A stretch of DNA of 36,748 nucleotides, taken from contig SHWM01000019.1 of the NCBI GenBank assembly GCA_009693835.1, positions 1-36,748 on the forward strand, written 5' to 3'. The DNA is from Alphaproteobacteria bacterium. Lineage in GTDB: Bacteria > Pseudomonadota > Alphaproteobacteria > UBA11222. This document shows positions 1 to 8,966 of this stretch, piece after piece. Position numbers and translations under genes: made by a program. The notes beneath the pieces were generated by a model that ran no database searches, was not told where the DNA came from, and saw only the letters and a program-made list of their open reading frames with translations. How positions within the stretch are numbered: the first letter of the stretch is position 1; each line of letters starts with the position of its first letter.

Positions 1-2
1 CC

Positions 3-251
3 TACGACCTTGGCCCCGATGGCCATATCTTTGTGGACTGCCGGAACATGCCGCACCGAATTCTGAGGGAGAATGGCGACGCCCCCTGCAGGATCACCAT
101 CAGTCTGGAAGATCTGTGGCGGGTGATGACCGGCCAGTTGGACAGCCAGACCACGTTCACCCAGGGCAAGGTCCGGCTCTCCGGCGACATGGCGCTGATC
201 CTGAAAATTGACACCTTGCTGGGAACTTATCGCGCCGCCCAGGGCGCCTGA
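3..251 (+). CDS. SCP2 sterol-carrier domain protein (3' part only)
   Basis: The reading frame is open from the first bases of the window, so the gene starts upstream and only the last 82 residues are visible. The visible part matches the C-terminal half of SCP2 sterol-transfer domains: a 'RITISLEDLWRVMTG' segment, then a charged 'GKVRLSGDMALILKI' strand and helix ending in a short hydrophobic tail. SCP2 domains bind lipids or acyl chains in a hydrophobic tunnel. An internal GTG at 33 is in frame, but the codons before it are equally coding-like, so it is not the start. The next gene, a lipase-like hydrolase, begins 5 bases after the stop, so the two are probably co-transcribed. Confidence 0.75.
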   Translation, partial: YDLGPDGHIFVDCRNMPHRILRENGDAPCRITISLEDLWRVMTGQLDSQTTFTQGKVRLSGDMALILKIDTLLGTYRAAQGA

Positions 252-256
252 GCGGC

Positions 257-1189
257 ATGCAAAACCCCTGCCCCGCCGGCGCCCGGGTGCAATGGCTGGT
301 GTCGCGCGATCAGGTGCGCTTGCGCGCCATGGCATGGGCCGGTGACGGCGCGCCATCCAACATTGGCAGCATTCTGGTTTTGCAGGGGCGCACCGAATGC
401 ATTGAAAAATATTTTGAAACGATCGGCGAACTGCGCGGGCGGGGGTTTGCAGTTGGCGCGTTTGACTGGCGCGGTCAGGGGCTGTCGGATCGCTCACTGG
501 ACGATAATCATAAGGGGCATGTGAAGGATTTCAGCGAATATCATCACGATCTCGACGCATTTCTTGACCAGTGCGTTTTGCCCGGACTGCTGCCGCCCTA
601 TACGCTGCTGGCCCATTCGATGGGCGCCCATATCGCGTTGCGCTATCTGCATGATCGGCCGCAGCCCTTTGCCCGCGCTGTGCTATGCAGCCCAATGGCC
701 TATGTCAATACCGCGCCACTGCCGCATTTTGCCGCCCGCGCCATTGTCAAAATTGGCGCGGCGCTGGGCTGTAGCGGACACTATGTCCCCGGCGGGAGGG
801 ATTATTCGCGCGCGCACGAGCTGTTCAGCAATGATCCGCTGACCAGTGACAGGGGACGCTTTGAACGCAACGCGGATATTCTGGAAAACAATCCGGATCT
901 GGCCCTGGGCAGCCCGACAGTGGCGTGGCTGGACGCGGCCTATCGTTCCATGAAAATGGTTCTTGATCCCGAATTTTGCAAAGACATCGTGACGCCCGCC
1001 CTTTTGTTTTACGGAACCGAGGAACGCGTCTCGCTACCTGAATATCAGAAATTGCTGGCGGAACGGCTGGCAGGGTGCGAAGCTGTCTGCATAAACGGCG
1101 CGCGGCATGAAATTCTCCAGGAGACAAATGCCGTCCGCGCGCAGTTTTGGGCAGCCTTCGACCGGTTTATGAAAAATCCGTCAGATTAA
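257..1189 (+). CDS. alpha/beta hydrolase, lysophospholipase (PldB-like)
   Basis: A 310-residue cytosolic alpha/beta hydrolase of the lysophospholipase/monoacylglycerol lipase type (Hydrolase_4). The nucleophile elbow reads AHSMGA, with Ser121 as nucleophile. The catalytic His is probably His284 in 'GARHEIL'. The acid position lies in 'YGTEERV', where Glu stands in the place usually held by Asp. The 'FDWRGQGLSDR' motif near residue 70 is typical of this subfamily. There is no signal peptide. It follows the SCP2 gene by 5 bases, consistent with a two-gene lipid-handling operon. Its stop overlaps the convergent epoxide hydrolase gene by 4 bases. The substrate is inferred from family resemblance only. 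Confidence 0.85.
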   Translation: MQNPCPAGARVQWLVSRDQVRLRAMAWAGDGAPSNIGSILVLQGRTECIEKYFETIGELRGRGFAVGAFDWRGQGLSDRSLDDNHKGHVKDFSEYHHDLDAFLDQCVLPGLLPPYTLLAHSMGAHIALRYLHDRPQPFARAVLCSPMAYVNTAPLPHFAARAIVKIGAALGCSGHYVPGGRDYSRAHELFSNDPLTSDRGRFERNADILENNPDLALGSPTVAWLDAAYRSMKMVLDPEFCKDIVTPALLFYGTEERVSLPEYQKLLAERLAGCEAVCINGARHEILQETNAVRAQFWAAFDRFMKNPSD

Positions 1190-2223
1190 GCTGCCGGCCA
1201 CAATTCCGGAAACTGCGCGGCCAGCCATCTAGCCAGCGCCGCATTCACCTGCACCGGTTTTTCCTGCGCCATCCAGTGCCCCGATTTCACGACAGTTTCA
1301 CTGAGTTTGGCGACATGCGCGCGCATCGGTTCCGCCAGACGCGATTCAACCGTTTCACACACATAATCATATTCGCCATGCAGAAACAGCGCCGGCATTT
1401 GCAGCCGCCAGTTCGCTTTCGCGCGCTCGGCATAGGCGCAATTCGTGTCGCCATTCATATACCAGCTATCAGGCCCGAAGAAACCGTTGCGGGTCAGCGC
1501 CGCCGTGTAACGGGATTCGTCTTCCTCGCTCAAAACCGACGCGTCACGCGGAAAATCCGGCGCAGCCTTGACACCCGGTCCAAACCAGCCGCCATTGGCG
1601 CGCACCGCGGCCGTAATGGCGGGCTTGCCCTTGCCGCCCGGGGAACCCGCACGGAACAGAAGTTTGACCGTGTTGCGGATATTCGCCTCAAATCCCGCAC
1701 AGGCCGCCTTGAAATTCTCGCGGTAGAAATACTGGTAATCCCACTGGCCGGCGGGAAATTTATCTTCGGGATAAATCCTGCGATCCACCAATGGCACGAT
1801 ATGCTCCACCGACAAACCCTGCGGGATATAGGGCACGCACAGGCTTGCGATCCCGTGACAGCGGCCGGGAAACTGCTGTGCGATCGACCATACCACCGGC
1901 GAACCCCAGTCATGACCCACCCATATGGCCTTTTTTGCGCCCAGCAAATCCAGCAGATCGATCATGTCGGCGGTAATCTGTTCAAGTGAGAAATCCTCAT
2001 GCCGCGAATAGGTGCTGGAACGGCCATACCCGCGCATATCCGGGGCAATGGCGTGAAAGCCCAGGCCCGCAAACACCGGCAGCTGGTGCCGCCAGGAAAT
2101 CGAAAGCTCCGGCCATCCGTGCACGAATATAATGGGCGTGGCGTCCGGCCTGCCGCAGGACAGATAGAAGGTCGTGTGCCGGGCGCTTTTGGCGATGTTG
2201 TCCAGAACCGGGAATGTGGTCAT
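1186..2223 (-). CDS. alpha/beta hydrolase, epoxide hydrolase-like
   Basis: A 345-residue alpha/beta-fold hydrolase resembling soluble epoxide hydrolases. The oxyanion-hole motif HGWPE is at residues 35-39. The nucleophile elbow is GHDWGS with Asp105, which attacks epoxide carbons in this family; haloalkane dehalogenases share the Asp. The general-base His is most likely the one in 'SGHWMAQEKP' near the C-terminus. The start is supported by GGAGAAG six bases before the ATG. The protein has no signal peptide. It is the most downstream member of a minus-strand run, but about 240 bases separate it from hisN, so it may have its own promoter. Physiological substrate unknown. Confidence 0.85.
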   Translation of the reverse strand: MTTFPVLDNIAKSARHTTFYLSCGRPDATPIIFVHGWPELSISWRHQLPVFAGLGFHAIAPDMRGYGRSSTYSRHEDFSLEQITADMIDLLDLLGAKKAIWVGHDWGSPVVWSIAQQFPGRCHGIASLCVPYIPQGLSVEHIVPLVDRRIYPEDKFPAGQWDYQYFYRENFKAACAGFEANIRNTVKLLFRAGSPGGKGKPAITAAVRANGGWFGPGVKAAPDFPRDASVLSEEDESRYTAALTRNGFFGPDSWYMNGDTNCAYAERAKANWRLQMPALFLHGEYDYVCETVESRLAEPMRAHVAKLSETVVKSGHWMAQEKPVQVNAALARWLAAQFPELWPAA

Positions 2224-2261
2224 GTTCTTCTCCGAAATATATCAGTCTGTAACAGTCGGCA

Positions 2262-2432
2262 TTACTGTCCCTGTTCCTGCGCCATGATGGCCTGCACCCG
2301 CGCCAGTATATCATCCCGCATTAACACCGATCTTGGCTCAATCAGCTGGGTGACACGCGACATCAGATGACATCGCCGCTTCCCCTCAGAACGCACATAG
2401 CCAACCCCGCGATTATGCACATTATAGCACAA
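2262..2432 (-). other. coding-like stretch with no ATG start (possible small gene or remnant)
   Basis: Between the epoxide hydrolase and hisN, one minus-strand frame reads as plausible protein up to a TAA at 2262-2264. It includes 'RVTQLIEPRSVLMRDDI' and an amphipathic 'LARVQAIMAQ' tail. The frame stays open into the end of hisN but has no ATG. The usable starts are TTG at 2432, with a weak GGAAC before it, or GTG at 2420. I do not recognise a family. It could be a real short gene with a rare start, a 5'-truncated remnant, or chance. Confidence 0.3.
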
Positions 2433-2461
2433 TCGTTCCAGATTGCGTTGCCGCGCCGCCG

Positions 2462-3265
2462 CTAATCCGCATCGGCCTTTAACAGTTCCAGCGCCGCAAC
2501 ATGCATGCGCGCATCGCCTGCCGCGATCACCTGGCCGCCCTGATCGGCAGGGCCGCCGCGCCAGTTGGTGATCACGCCGCCTGCCGCCTGAATAATTGGG
2601 ATCAGCGCCTGAATGTCATAGGGCTGAAGTGCTGTCTCGATCACCAGATCAATCAGCCCATGCGCCAGCATGGCGTATGAATAACAATCGCCGCCATAGC
2701 GGTGCATGCGCACCTGCGCCGCCACCCGCAGATAGGCGTCATGTTCGGATTTTTTCCCAAACGCGCCCGGATGGGTGGTCGTCAGAACCGCGTCTGCCAG
2801 ATACGGACAGGCCCGCGTGCGCAGGGCGATGGATTTGCCGCCGCGCGAAACACTTGCGCCCAGACGGCTGCCGGTAAAGCGCTCGCCCGTAAAGGGCTGG
2901 TCCATGACGCCCAGCACCGGGGCCGCGCCATCATGCAGGCCGATCAGCACACCCCATTGCGGCACACCCATGATGAAGGCGCGGGTGCCGTCGATGGGAT
3001 CGATGCACCAGGTCAGGCCGCTGCTGCCTGGGATAGAACCAAATTCCTCCCCCAGAATACCGTGCGCGGGATATTCTTCCATTATCCGGGAACGGATAAT
3101 TTGTTCCGCCTCCCGATCGGCAACGGTAACCGGATCAAACCTGCCGTCATTTTTCTTGTTGGCGACATCGAGAGGTGCGCGGAAATGCGGCAGGATAACT
3201 GCGCGCGCCGCATCGGCCAGCGTTCCGGCAAATTCTATCAGCGCGCGTAATTCCGCATCCTGCAT
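2462..3265 (-). CDS. hisN: histidinol-phosphatase, inositol-monophosphatase family
   Basis: A 267-residue Mg2+-dependent phosphatase of the inositol monophosphatase superfamily, closest in pattern to the HisN-type histidinol-phosphatase of Alphaproteobacteria and Actinobacteria. HisN removes phosphate from histidinol phosphate in histidine synthesis. The metal and phosphate motifs are present in order: 'DPVTVADREAE', 'GILGEEFG', 'WCIDPIDGTRAF', and the C-terminal 'QPYDIQALIPI' that replaces the more usual WD motif. 'GGDCYSYAMLAHG' is also typical of this subfamily. No other his genes are nearby, so an inositol or other sugar phosphatase role remains possible. The start is ATG with AAGG about ten bases upstream. 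Confidence 0.82.
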   Translation of the reverse strand: MQDAELRALIEFAGTLADAARAVILPHFRAPLDVANKKNDGRFDPVTVADREAEQIIRSRIMEEYPAHGILGEEFGSIPGSSGLTWCIDPIDGTRAFIMGVPQWGVLIGLHDGAAPVLGVMDQPFTGERFTGSRLGASVSRGGKSIALRTRACPYLADAVLTTTHPGAFGKKSEHDAYLRVAAQVRMHRYGGDCYSYAMLAHGLIDLVIETALQPYDIQALIPIIQAAGGVITNWRGGPADQGGQVIAAGDARMHVAALELLKADAD

Positions 3266-3324
3266 GGTTCGCTTGCCTTTTGGGGCGATCCAATTAAGTT
3301 CGGCATTCCCCCGGCACTCTGTCT

Positions 3325-3411
3325 GTCACCCCGGATTTATTCCAGGGTCCAGGCACCGGAAGAAAGGGCCTGTGCGCCCGCCCCTGGACCCCGCAACAAG
3401 TGCGGGGTGAC
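3325..3411. repeat. intergenic palindromic repeat (GTCACCCC...GGGGTGAC)
   Basis: An inverted repeat lies between typA and hisN. The left arm runs GTCACCCCGGATTTATTCCA then GGGTCCAGG. The right arm runs CCTGGACCCCGCAACAAGTG then CGGGGTGAC. The arms are nearly complementary over about 30 bases around a GC-rich centre. This is the style of dispersed palindromic element seen between genes of many Alphaproteobacteria. It could act as a bidirectional transcription barrier or mRNA stabiliser, but it has no T tract. Confidence 0.7.
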
Positions 3412-3451
3412 ATCGAAAGGGGGGTGTTCACAGTGCAAATGCAACCTGCCT

Positions 3452-5290
3452 TTATCCTGCCGCTTCCCGGATCGCTTTCTTGCGATTATTAAATTCCAGA
3501 TAGCGTTTGCGCAAGCGGATGAATTTCGGCGTTACTTCCACCAGCTCATCATCGGCGATATAGGCGATGGACTGTTCCAGCGTCAGAAGGCGCGGATTTT
3601 TCAGTTTTACCGCATCGTCCTTGCCCGCCGCGCGAATATTGGTGAGCTGTTTGCCGCGAATGGGGTTCACATCCAGGTCATTATCGCGGGTATGTTCGCC
3701 AATGATCATGCCCTCATATACAGGCGTGTTATGTTCGATGAACATTTCGCCACGGTCTTCCAGATTCCACAGCGCATAGGCCACCGCCTTGCCGGGGCTG
3801 TTGGAAATCAATACGCCGGTGCGCCGCCCCTCAATGACACCCTTAAAGGGGACATAGCCATGGAACGAGCGGTTCATGATGCCGGTGCCGCGCGTATCGG
3901 TCAGAAATTCACCGTGATAGCCGATCAGCCCGCGTGACGGGCAATGCAGCGTGATGCGTGTCTTGCCGCCGCCAGACGGGCGCATATCGCGCAGTTCCGC
4001 CTTACGCTGGGTCAGTTTCTCGATAACGATGCCGGTATATTCGTCATCCACGTCGATCTGGGCTTCCTCCACCGGCTCCATGCGTTTGCCAGTTTCGGGA
4101 TCCTCGCGGAACAGCACACGCGGGCGGCTGACCGAAAGCTCATAACCCTCGCGGCGCATGGTCTCGATCAGAACGCCAAGCTGCAATTCCCCGCGCCCGG
4201 CCACCTCGAACGCATCCTTGTCCTCGGTTTCGCGGATATGAATGGCCACATTGCCTTCGGCCTCCCGCATCAGGCGCTCACGTATGACGCGGCTCTGCAC
4301 CTTGTGGCCATCCTGCCCGGCCAACGGCGAATCATTGATCGAAAAGGTGACGGCAAGAGTGGGCGGATCAATTGGATTGGCCGGAATGGCGGTTTCCACT
4401 TCAATATCGCACAACGTATCGGCCACGGTTGCCTTACTGAAACCGGCAATAGCCACAATATCCCCTGCATGGGCCTCTTCCTCCGGCACGCGTTCCAGGC
4501 CACGAAACGCCAGCAACTTGCTGATACGCGCATTTTCAATCTTGGCCCCATCGCGGCTGATTGCCTTGACCACGCTGTTCGACCGCACGGTTCCACTTTC
4601 GATGCGACCGGTCAGAATACGCCCCAGGAACAGATCGGCCTCTAGAATTGTGACCAGCATGGCAAACGGCGCGTCCTTGGACGCATCGGTGATTTTGGGT
4701 TCCGGAACTTTCTCGATGATCAGATCATATAATTCTGTCATGCCCGGCGCATCCCCTTGCGGGCGTTCCGGTTTGGCGCTGGCCCAGCCCTGTTTGGCGG
4801 AGGCGAACAGATACGGGAAATCAAGCTGTTCCTCGGTGGCGTCGAGCACGCTGAACAGATCAAATATTTCGTTCAGAACCGCATCCTGACGGGCATCGGG
4901 CCGGTCGATCTTATTGATCAATACAATCGGCCGCAGCCCTAGCGCCAAGGCCTTGGAGGTGACGAATTTGGTTTGCGGCATGGGGCCTTCGGCGGCGTCC
5001 ACCAGCAGCAGCACGCCATCCACCATGGACAGAATACGCTCGACCTCGCCGCCAAAATCCGCATGTCCGGGCGTGTCGATGATATTGATGCGCGTGCCTT
5101 TCCAAAGCACGCTGGTGCATTTGGCCAGAATGGTGATCCCGCGTTCACGCTCCAGATCACTGGAATCCATGGCCCGTTCCGCCACTTTCTGATTGGCGCG
5201 AAAAGAACCGCTCTGCTGCAGCAGCCGGTCAACCAGTGTGGTCTTGCCATGATCGACATGGGCGATAATGGCGATATTACGTATGCGCAT
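3452..5290 (-). CDS. typA: ribosome-associated translational GTPase TypA/BipA
   Basis: A full-length (612-residue) TypA/BipA, an elongation-factor-like GTPase that binds the 70S ribosome, aids assembly of the large subunit and supports growth under stress and at low temperature. G1 is '[10 protein letters not shown]' at residues 10-19, switch I contains 'RERGITI', G3 is '[12 protein letters not shown]', and G4 is 'NKID'. An EF-Tu-like domain II follows, then EF-G-like domains and the TypA-specific C-terminal segment ('[20 protein letters not shown]'). The ATG is preceded by AGGAAAC at good spacing. Neighbours are unrelated housekeeping genes, and gaps of 138 and 186 bases suggest it is transcribed separately. 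Confidence 0.97.
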   Translation of the reverse strand: MRIRNIAIIAHVDHGKTTLVDRLLQQSGSFRANQKVAERAMDSSDLERERGITILAKCTSVLWKGTRINIIDTPGHADFGGEVERILSMVDGVLLLVDAAEGPMPQTKFVTSKALALGLRPIVLINKIDRPDARQDAVLNEIFDLFSVLDATEEQLDFPYLFASAKQGWASAKPERPQGDAPGMTELYDLIIEKVPEPKITDASKDAPFAMLVTILEADLFLGRILTGRIESGTVRSNSVVKAISRDGAKIENARISKLLAFRGLERVPEEEAHAGDIVAIAGFSKATVADTLCDIEVETAIPANPIDPPTLAVTFSINDSPLAGQDGHKVQSRVIRERLMREAEGNVAIHIRETEDKDAFEVAGRGELQLGVLIETMRREGYELSVSRPRVLFREDPETGKRMEPVEEAQIDVDDEYTGIVIEKLTQRKAELRDMRPSGGGKTRITLHCPSRGLIGYHGEFLTDTRGTGIMNRSFHGYVPFKGVIEGRRTGVLISNSPGKAVAYALWNLEDRGEMFIEHNTPVYEGMIIGEHTRDNDLDVNPIRGKQLTNIRAAGKDDAVKLKNPRLLTLEQSIAYIADDELVEVTPKFIRLRKRYLEFNNRKKAIREAAG

Positions 5291-5428
5291 GAAGTTTCCT
5301 GGATTTGCCTGCCATCCGTGCGGGGCGGCTGGGCCGTGCTCTAGCTTATTCAGCGCGGAACAGCAAGAAGATAAGGGTTTCAGTATGGTTAAGAGAGTGT
5401 TAGGGGCGACGCGCCCGATTCTGGCGGG

Positions 5429-6343
5429 CTAGATTTTCAGCCTGGCGCGCGGATCATATATGTGTTCTGGCGTCCATTTTTCAATGAAGGCCGCCAGCGC
5501 CGCGTCCGGTTTGTCGGGAACGCGCACCTGCAGCGTGACAATCTGATCACCGCGCTCCGCCGCCTTCCCCTTGGCCGCGGATTTAACGACGCCCTTCCCG
5601 GCCAGGCGTAATTTATCGCCGCTATTGGAACCCTTGCGCACCGTCATGGTCACGGGGCCGTCAATGGTCGGCACCGCGATTTTTGCCCCCAGAACGGCTT
5701 CCTGCAGGCTCACCGGCAGGGTCAGATGAATATCATCGCCCTCCCGCTGGAAATGCGGATGCGGCAGGATACTGATCTCAATCAGCACATCCCCGGCGGG
5801 GCCACCGCCCAGGCCCGGTTCGCCCTGCCGGCGCAGCCTTATCTGCTGGCCCTCCTGCACACCGGCCGGGATGGCGACATCCAGCGTCTTGCCATTGGAC
5901 AGCGTGACCCGCTCCTTGCCGCCCCTTGCAGCGTCAATGAAGGCCATGTTCAGGCGATAGCGCACATCTTCACCCCGCACCCGCGTCTGACGGCGGCCCG
6001 CGCCCCGCAATCCGCCAAAAAATTCGGACAGAAAATCATCATTGCCGCCGGTGTCAAAACCGAACGGCGCGCCGCCCGCGCGCTGGCCCGCATGGGTATA
6101 GGCGCGCTGCTGGGCCTTTTGCGTGCCATCCGCGTTGATCTCCCCGCGGTCATACTGGGCGCGTTTTTCCTTGTCCGAGAGAATTTCATGCGCGGCTGAA
6201 ATATCCCGGAATTTTGCGGCTTTTTTGGCGTCCCCCGGATGCGTGTCGGGGTGGCACTGCTTGGCCTGTTTACGGAAGACAGACTTGATCTCCGCCGCCG
6301 TGGCGGTTTTGGGGACACCCAGTACTTCATAGGGATCACGCAT
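5429..6343 (-). CDS. DnaJ-type co-chaperone (CbpA-like, no zinc finger)
   Basis: A 304-residue class II J-protein that would stimulate DnaK ATPase. The J domain occupies residues 1-70 with the essential HPD at 31-33 ('QCHPDTHPGD') and the 'AHEILSDKEKRAQYDRG' helix IV. A Gly-rich linker follows ('GGAPFGFDTGG'), then two beta-barrel substrate-binding domains ('LNMAFIDAARGGKERV', 'LPVSLQEAVLGAKIAVPTIDG'). The four CxxCxGxG zinc-finger repeats of DnaJ are absent, which places it with CbpA/DjlA-like proteins. I chose the ATG at 6343 because the frame's upstream extension begins with TTG and adds 12 residues that do not fit the family. The gene sits 74 bases downstream of the glycine-zipper lipoprotein gene, possibly in one unit. 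Confidence 0.9.
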   Translation of the reverse strand: MRDPYEVLGVPKTATAAEIKSVFRKQAKQCHPDTHPGDAKKAAKFRDISAAHEILSDKEKRAQYDRGEINADGTQKAQQRAYTHAGQRAGGAPFGFDTGGNDDFLSEFFGGLRGAGRRQTRVRGEDVRYRLNMAFIDAARGGKERVTLSNGKTLDVAIPAGVQEGQQIRLRRQGEPGLGGGPAGDVLIEISILPHPHFQREGDDIHLTLPVSLQEAVLGAKIAVPTIDGPVTMTVRKGSNSGDKLRLAGKGVVKSAAKGKAAERGDQIVTLQVRVPDKPDAALAAFIEKWTPEHIYDPRARLKI

Positions 6344-6417
6344 GGCGCACCCGCACAGGTTTTGACGTAACGCCGCCAAACCCGCGGCGCAGCATATAGT
6401 TCAGGAGAATAGCCCCG

Positions 6418-6894
6418 TTAATTCTGAATTTGCCAGCTGCCATCCGGCTGGCGGCAGGCGGTGCCATAACCGCTTTCCTGTTTGCCGCCCACGGTAATGG
6501 TCTGCTGAAACTCGCGGCAGGTTTGGTTGGACGCCGTCTGATAGGCCGGTTGCGGCGTATAAGTGCCGGAATTGCCGGAATCCGGATTATGCCACGCGCT
6601 ACTCTGGCCAGAGGGAGAACGCTCCAGCGTGCCGCTCATGGTCTGCTGCATGGCCAGCCGGTCCGCCTTGTCGAGCGATTTGCCTACTTCCTGCCCAATG
6701 CCGGCGCCCAGCAGGGTGCCCACGGCGATTGCCGCCATCTGGCCCTTGCCATCGCCTATGGCCGAACCGGCCAGCGCACCGCCCACGGCCCCCAACAATG
6801 TTCCGACCTGCTGCTTTTGCCCAGCCTCGCTATCACAGGCCGCCAGAGAGATCACCATTGCACCAGCCAGCAACGCAGTAAATATCCGGTTCAT
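6418..6894 (-). CDS. glycine-zipper outer-membrane lipoprotein, 17-kDa surface antigen type
   Basis: A 158-residue lipoprotein resembling the Rickettsia 17-kDa surface antigen family. Residues 1-20 form a lipoprotein signal ending in a lipobox (SLAAC, Cys20). A glycine-zipper hairpin follows ('LLGAVGGALAGSAIGDGKG', 'VGTLLGAGIGQEVGKSLD'). The C-terminal domain has two cysteines and the 'CREFQQTITVGGK' / 'YGTACRQPDGSWQI' motifs common in this family. The start is ATG 6894, preceded by GAGGGTAAA; the longer frame to 7017 has no such support. The family is exported to the outer membrane and its exact role is unknown. Confidence 0.88.
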   Translation of the reverse strand: MNRIFTALLAGAMVISLAACDSEAGQKQQVGTLLGAVGGALAGSAIGDGKGQMAAIAVGTLLGAGIGQEVGKSLDKADRLAMQQTMSGTLERSPSGQSSAWHNPDSGNSGTYTPQPAYQTASNQTCREFQQTITVGGKQESGYGTACRQPDGSWQIQN

Positions 6895-7049
6895 TTTACC
6901 CTCGTCATAATTCAGTACAGCCGCCAGGAGCGCGGGCCCGCCAGGGCAATTATTAAATAGACCATGTCTTAGGGGCCAGGCGGAACCGCCCGGGGCGCTT
7001 CCATTTGATCCGAACATGGCCTAGCCATCCATTCACCCTATATGTAATG

Positions 7050-7166
7050 TGGAATGCAATTTTCCAACATAAAAATCCTGATCGCATTCCAGCAAGCGCA
7101 TATCGCCGCATCGGATTTAAGCATGACCGCCAAGAGAGGCAAAAATATGGCGGTAAAATATGGCGG
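7050..7166 (+). promoter_or_regulatory. inverted and direct repeats upstream of pdxH
   Basis: The spacer between the lipoprotein gene and pdxH holds two ordered structures. One is a perfect 8-base inverted repeat, TGGAATGC (7050-7057) and GCATTCCA (7084-7091), with a 26-base spacer. The other is a perfect 12-base direct repeat, AAAATATGGCGG, at 7142-7153 and 7155-7166. The direct repeat lies about 50 bases before the pdxH start, a position compatible with a regulator site. No confident promoter hexamers were found. Function is inferred from position only. Confidence 0.35.
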
Positions 7167-7213
7167 GGCCGTGTAAAACTAGATCAACCCGCATTAGCAA
7201 AAGGTTAAGGAAC

Positions 7214-7870
7214 ATGTCCGCAACCACCAGCAATTTTAATTCCCCCGGCGATCCCAATGCGGGTCCCATTGACCTTTCCGATCCTTTTGGGCTGTTCGGA
7301 AGCTGGTTCGCCGAAGCAGGCGCCAGGGAGACGGCCGCCAACGCCATGTCCCTGGCGACGGCGGGCGATGATGGGTGGCCTGATCTGCGCATCGTGCTGC
7401 TGAACGGGCTTGATGGGGCGGATGCGCCGCCCGAATGCCGGGGGTTTGTTTTTTACACCAATATGGGCAGCGCCAAGGCGGTGCAGATACAGGAAAACCG
7501 CTGGGTCTCTTTGTGTTTTCACTGGAAAAGCCTGAACCGGCAGGTGCGGATCATGGGCGAAGCGTCGCTGGTCGGCGACGTCGAGGCGGATGCATATTTC
7601 GCCACACGCCCGCGTCAGGCGCAGATTGGGGCCTGGGCGTCCTATCAGTCACAGCCCCTTGAATCACGGGAACTTCTTGAACGCCGGGTGAATGAATTCG
7701 CCGCCCGCTTTCCTGACACCGTGCCGCGGCCGGAATTCTGGTCGGGCATCCGTGTGGTTCCCATCGGAATGGAATTCTGGCGCGACCGCCATTTCCGTCT
7801 GCACGACCGGTTTTTATTCACGCGCGAGGCCCCGGATGGCCCCTGGACAAGCGGATTGCTTTACCCCTAG
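7214..7870 (+). CDS. pdxH: pyridoxamine 5'-phosphate oxidase
   Basis: A 218-residue FMN-dependent oxidase that converts pyridoxine or pyridoxamine 5'-phosphate to pyridoxal phosphate, the last step of PLP synthesis and salvage. The FMN-binding split barrel is recognisable: 'AMSLATAGDDGWPDLRIVLLNG', 'GFVFYTNMGSAKA', 'VSLCFHWKSLNRQVRIMGEA', 'YFATRPRQAQIGAWASYQS', and the C-terminal substrate loop 'MEFWRDRHFRLHDRF'. It ends shorter than E. coli PdxH, with 'LLYP' in place of 'RLAP'. The start is the ATG at 7214, with AAGG just upstream; the longer frame from 7160 runs through the direct repeat and lacks a ribosome site. PLP supply is relevant to the aminotransferase further along, though they are not linked. 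Confidence 0.93.
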   Translation: MSATTSNFNSPGDPNAGPIDLSDPFGLFGSWFAEAGARETAANAMSLATAGDDGWPDLRIVLLNGLDGADAPPECRGFVFYTNMGSAKAVQIQENRWVSLCFHWKSLNRQVRIMGEASLVGDVEADAYFATRPRQAQIGAWASYQSQPLESRELLERRVNEFAARFPDTVPRPEFWSGIRVVPIGMEFWRDRHFRLHDRFLFTREAPDGPWTSGLLYP

Positions 7871-7875
7871 GGCCG

Positions 7876-7894
7876 TTCCTTTTAGGATTGAACC
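7876..7894 (+). repeat. 19-base dispersed element, copy 1
   Basis: TTCCTTTTAGGATTGAACC begins six bases after the pdxH stop codon. A second copy differing at two positions lies at 26946-26964, about 45 bases after the cytochrome c stop. Both copies sit directly downstream of a plus-strand gene. This copy continues into the palindrome AACCGGTT. Confidence 0.5.
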
Positions 7895-8033
7895 GGTTGC
7901 TTCAATATTAAAGGGTTAAATTGCTCAATGTTCTAATGTGCCGGAGTAGCTATATCCGCTTTATTGGATCGCAAGGCGATTCCATTTAAACGGGCGGCTA
8001 CCCCAAATGATAAAATGCCACCAGTGAGCATTC

Positions 8034-8966
8034 ATGAGTTTATTGCAATCCGATTCTACGTTACACACGGCGCCCAAGCGGGCGGCCCGGCTGATGCGTC
8101 TCGCGACCTACGCTTCGGTGAGTATTGCCGCTATCCTGATTGCTGCTAAAATAGGCGCGCTATACCTCACTGGTGCGGCGGTGATGCTGGCGACATTGGT
8201 TGATTCCATATTGGATGGGGCCGCCTCGCTGCTGAACCTGCTGGCGGTGCGTCATTCGCTTCAGCCTGCGGATGAGGAGCACCGCTTCGGGCATGGCAAG
8301 GCGGAAGCGCTGGCGGGCCTTGGCCAGGCCGCCTTTATCGGCGGGTCAGCGGTATTTCTGACTTTTGAATCGATCCAACGCCTGATTGATCCGCATCCGG
8401 TGGTACAAACCGCTGTTGGCGTCGCGGTGACGCTCTTCGCCCTCATTCTCACAATCGCCCTGGTGACTTTCCAGCGTTATGTCAGCCGTGTCAGCGGTTC
8501 CATAGCCGTGAGCGCCGACGCGCTGCATTACGCCAGTGACGTCGTGCTGAATCTGGGCGTTATCTCCGGTCTTTTTCTCAGTACGCAAGCGGGTTTTCCG
8601 CTGGCCGATCCCCTGATCGCCCTCGCCATCGCAGGCTGGATTGGCTATAGCGCGGTGCAGATATTCCGTACGGCCTATGACCAGATCATGGACCGGGAAA
8701 TGCCGGACGACGAACGCACGAGAGTGCGGGAGATCGCCCTGTCGCATAAAGATGTGCTCTCCATTCATGACGTGCGCTCGCGCGTGGCGGGCACTACCCC
8801 GTTCATTCAGCTGCATCTGGAAATGCGGCCTGACATGAGCCTGCAGGCTGCGCATCAGATCGCCGACGCGGTTGAGGCAAAGGTGAAAGAGGCATTCCCC
8901 GGCGCCGAGGTGATCATTCATCAGGATCCGGCCGGATTTGAAAAAAACCCCGCCTTTCATGACTGA
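8034..8966 (+). CDS. fieF: cation diffusion facilitator, FieF/YiiP type
   Basis: A 310-residue inner-membrane divalent metal/proton antiporter that exports Zn2+ or Fe2+. Six transmembrane helices are visible up to about residue 210. The transport site is intact, with 'LVDSILD' in TM2 (two Asp four apart) and 'SADALHYASDV' in TM5 (His and Asp), the DD-HD pattern of YiiP/FieF. The 'HRFGHGKAEALAGL' loop after TM2 is diagnostic. The C-terminal cytoplasmic domain ('DVRSRVAGTTPFIQLHLEMRPD') is the metal-sensing dimer domain. Its last codons overlap the start of the following gene by 8 bases, so the two are translationally coupled. Metal specificity cannot be decided from sequence. Confidence 0.92.
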   Translation: MSLLQSDSTLHTAPKRAARLMRLATYASVSIAAILIAAKIGALYLTGAAVMLATLVDSILDGAASLLNLLAVRHSLQPADEEHRFGHGKAEALAGLGQAAFIGGSAVFLTFESIQRLIDPHPVVQTAVGVAVTLFALILTIALVTFQRYVSRVSGSIAVSADALHYASDVVLNLGVISGLFLSTQAGFPLADPLIALAIAGWIGYSAVQIFRTAYDQIMDREMPDDERTRVREIALSHKDVLSIHDVRSRVAGTTPFIQLHLEMRPDMSLQAAHQIADAVEAKVKEAFPGAEVIIHQDPAGFEKNPAFHD

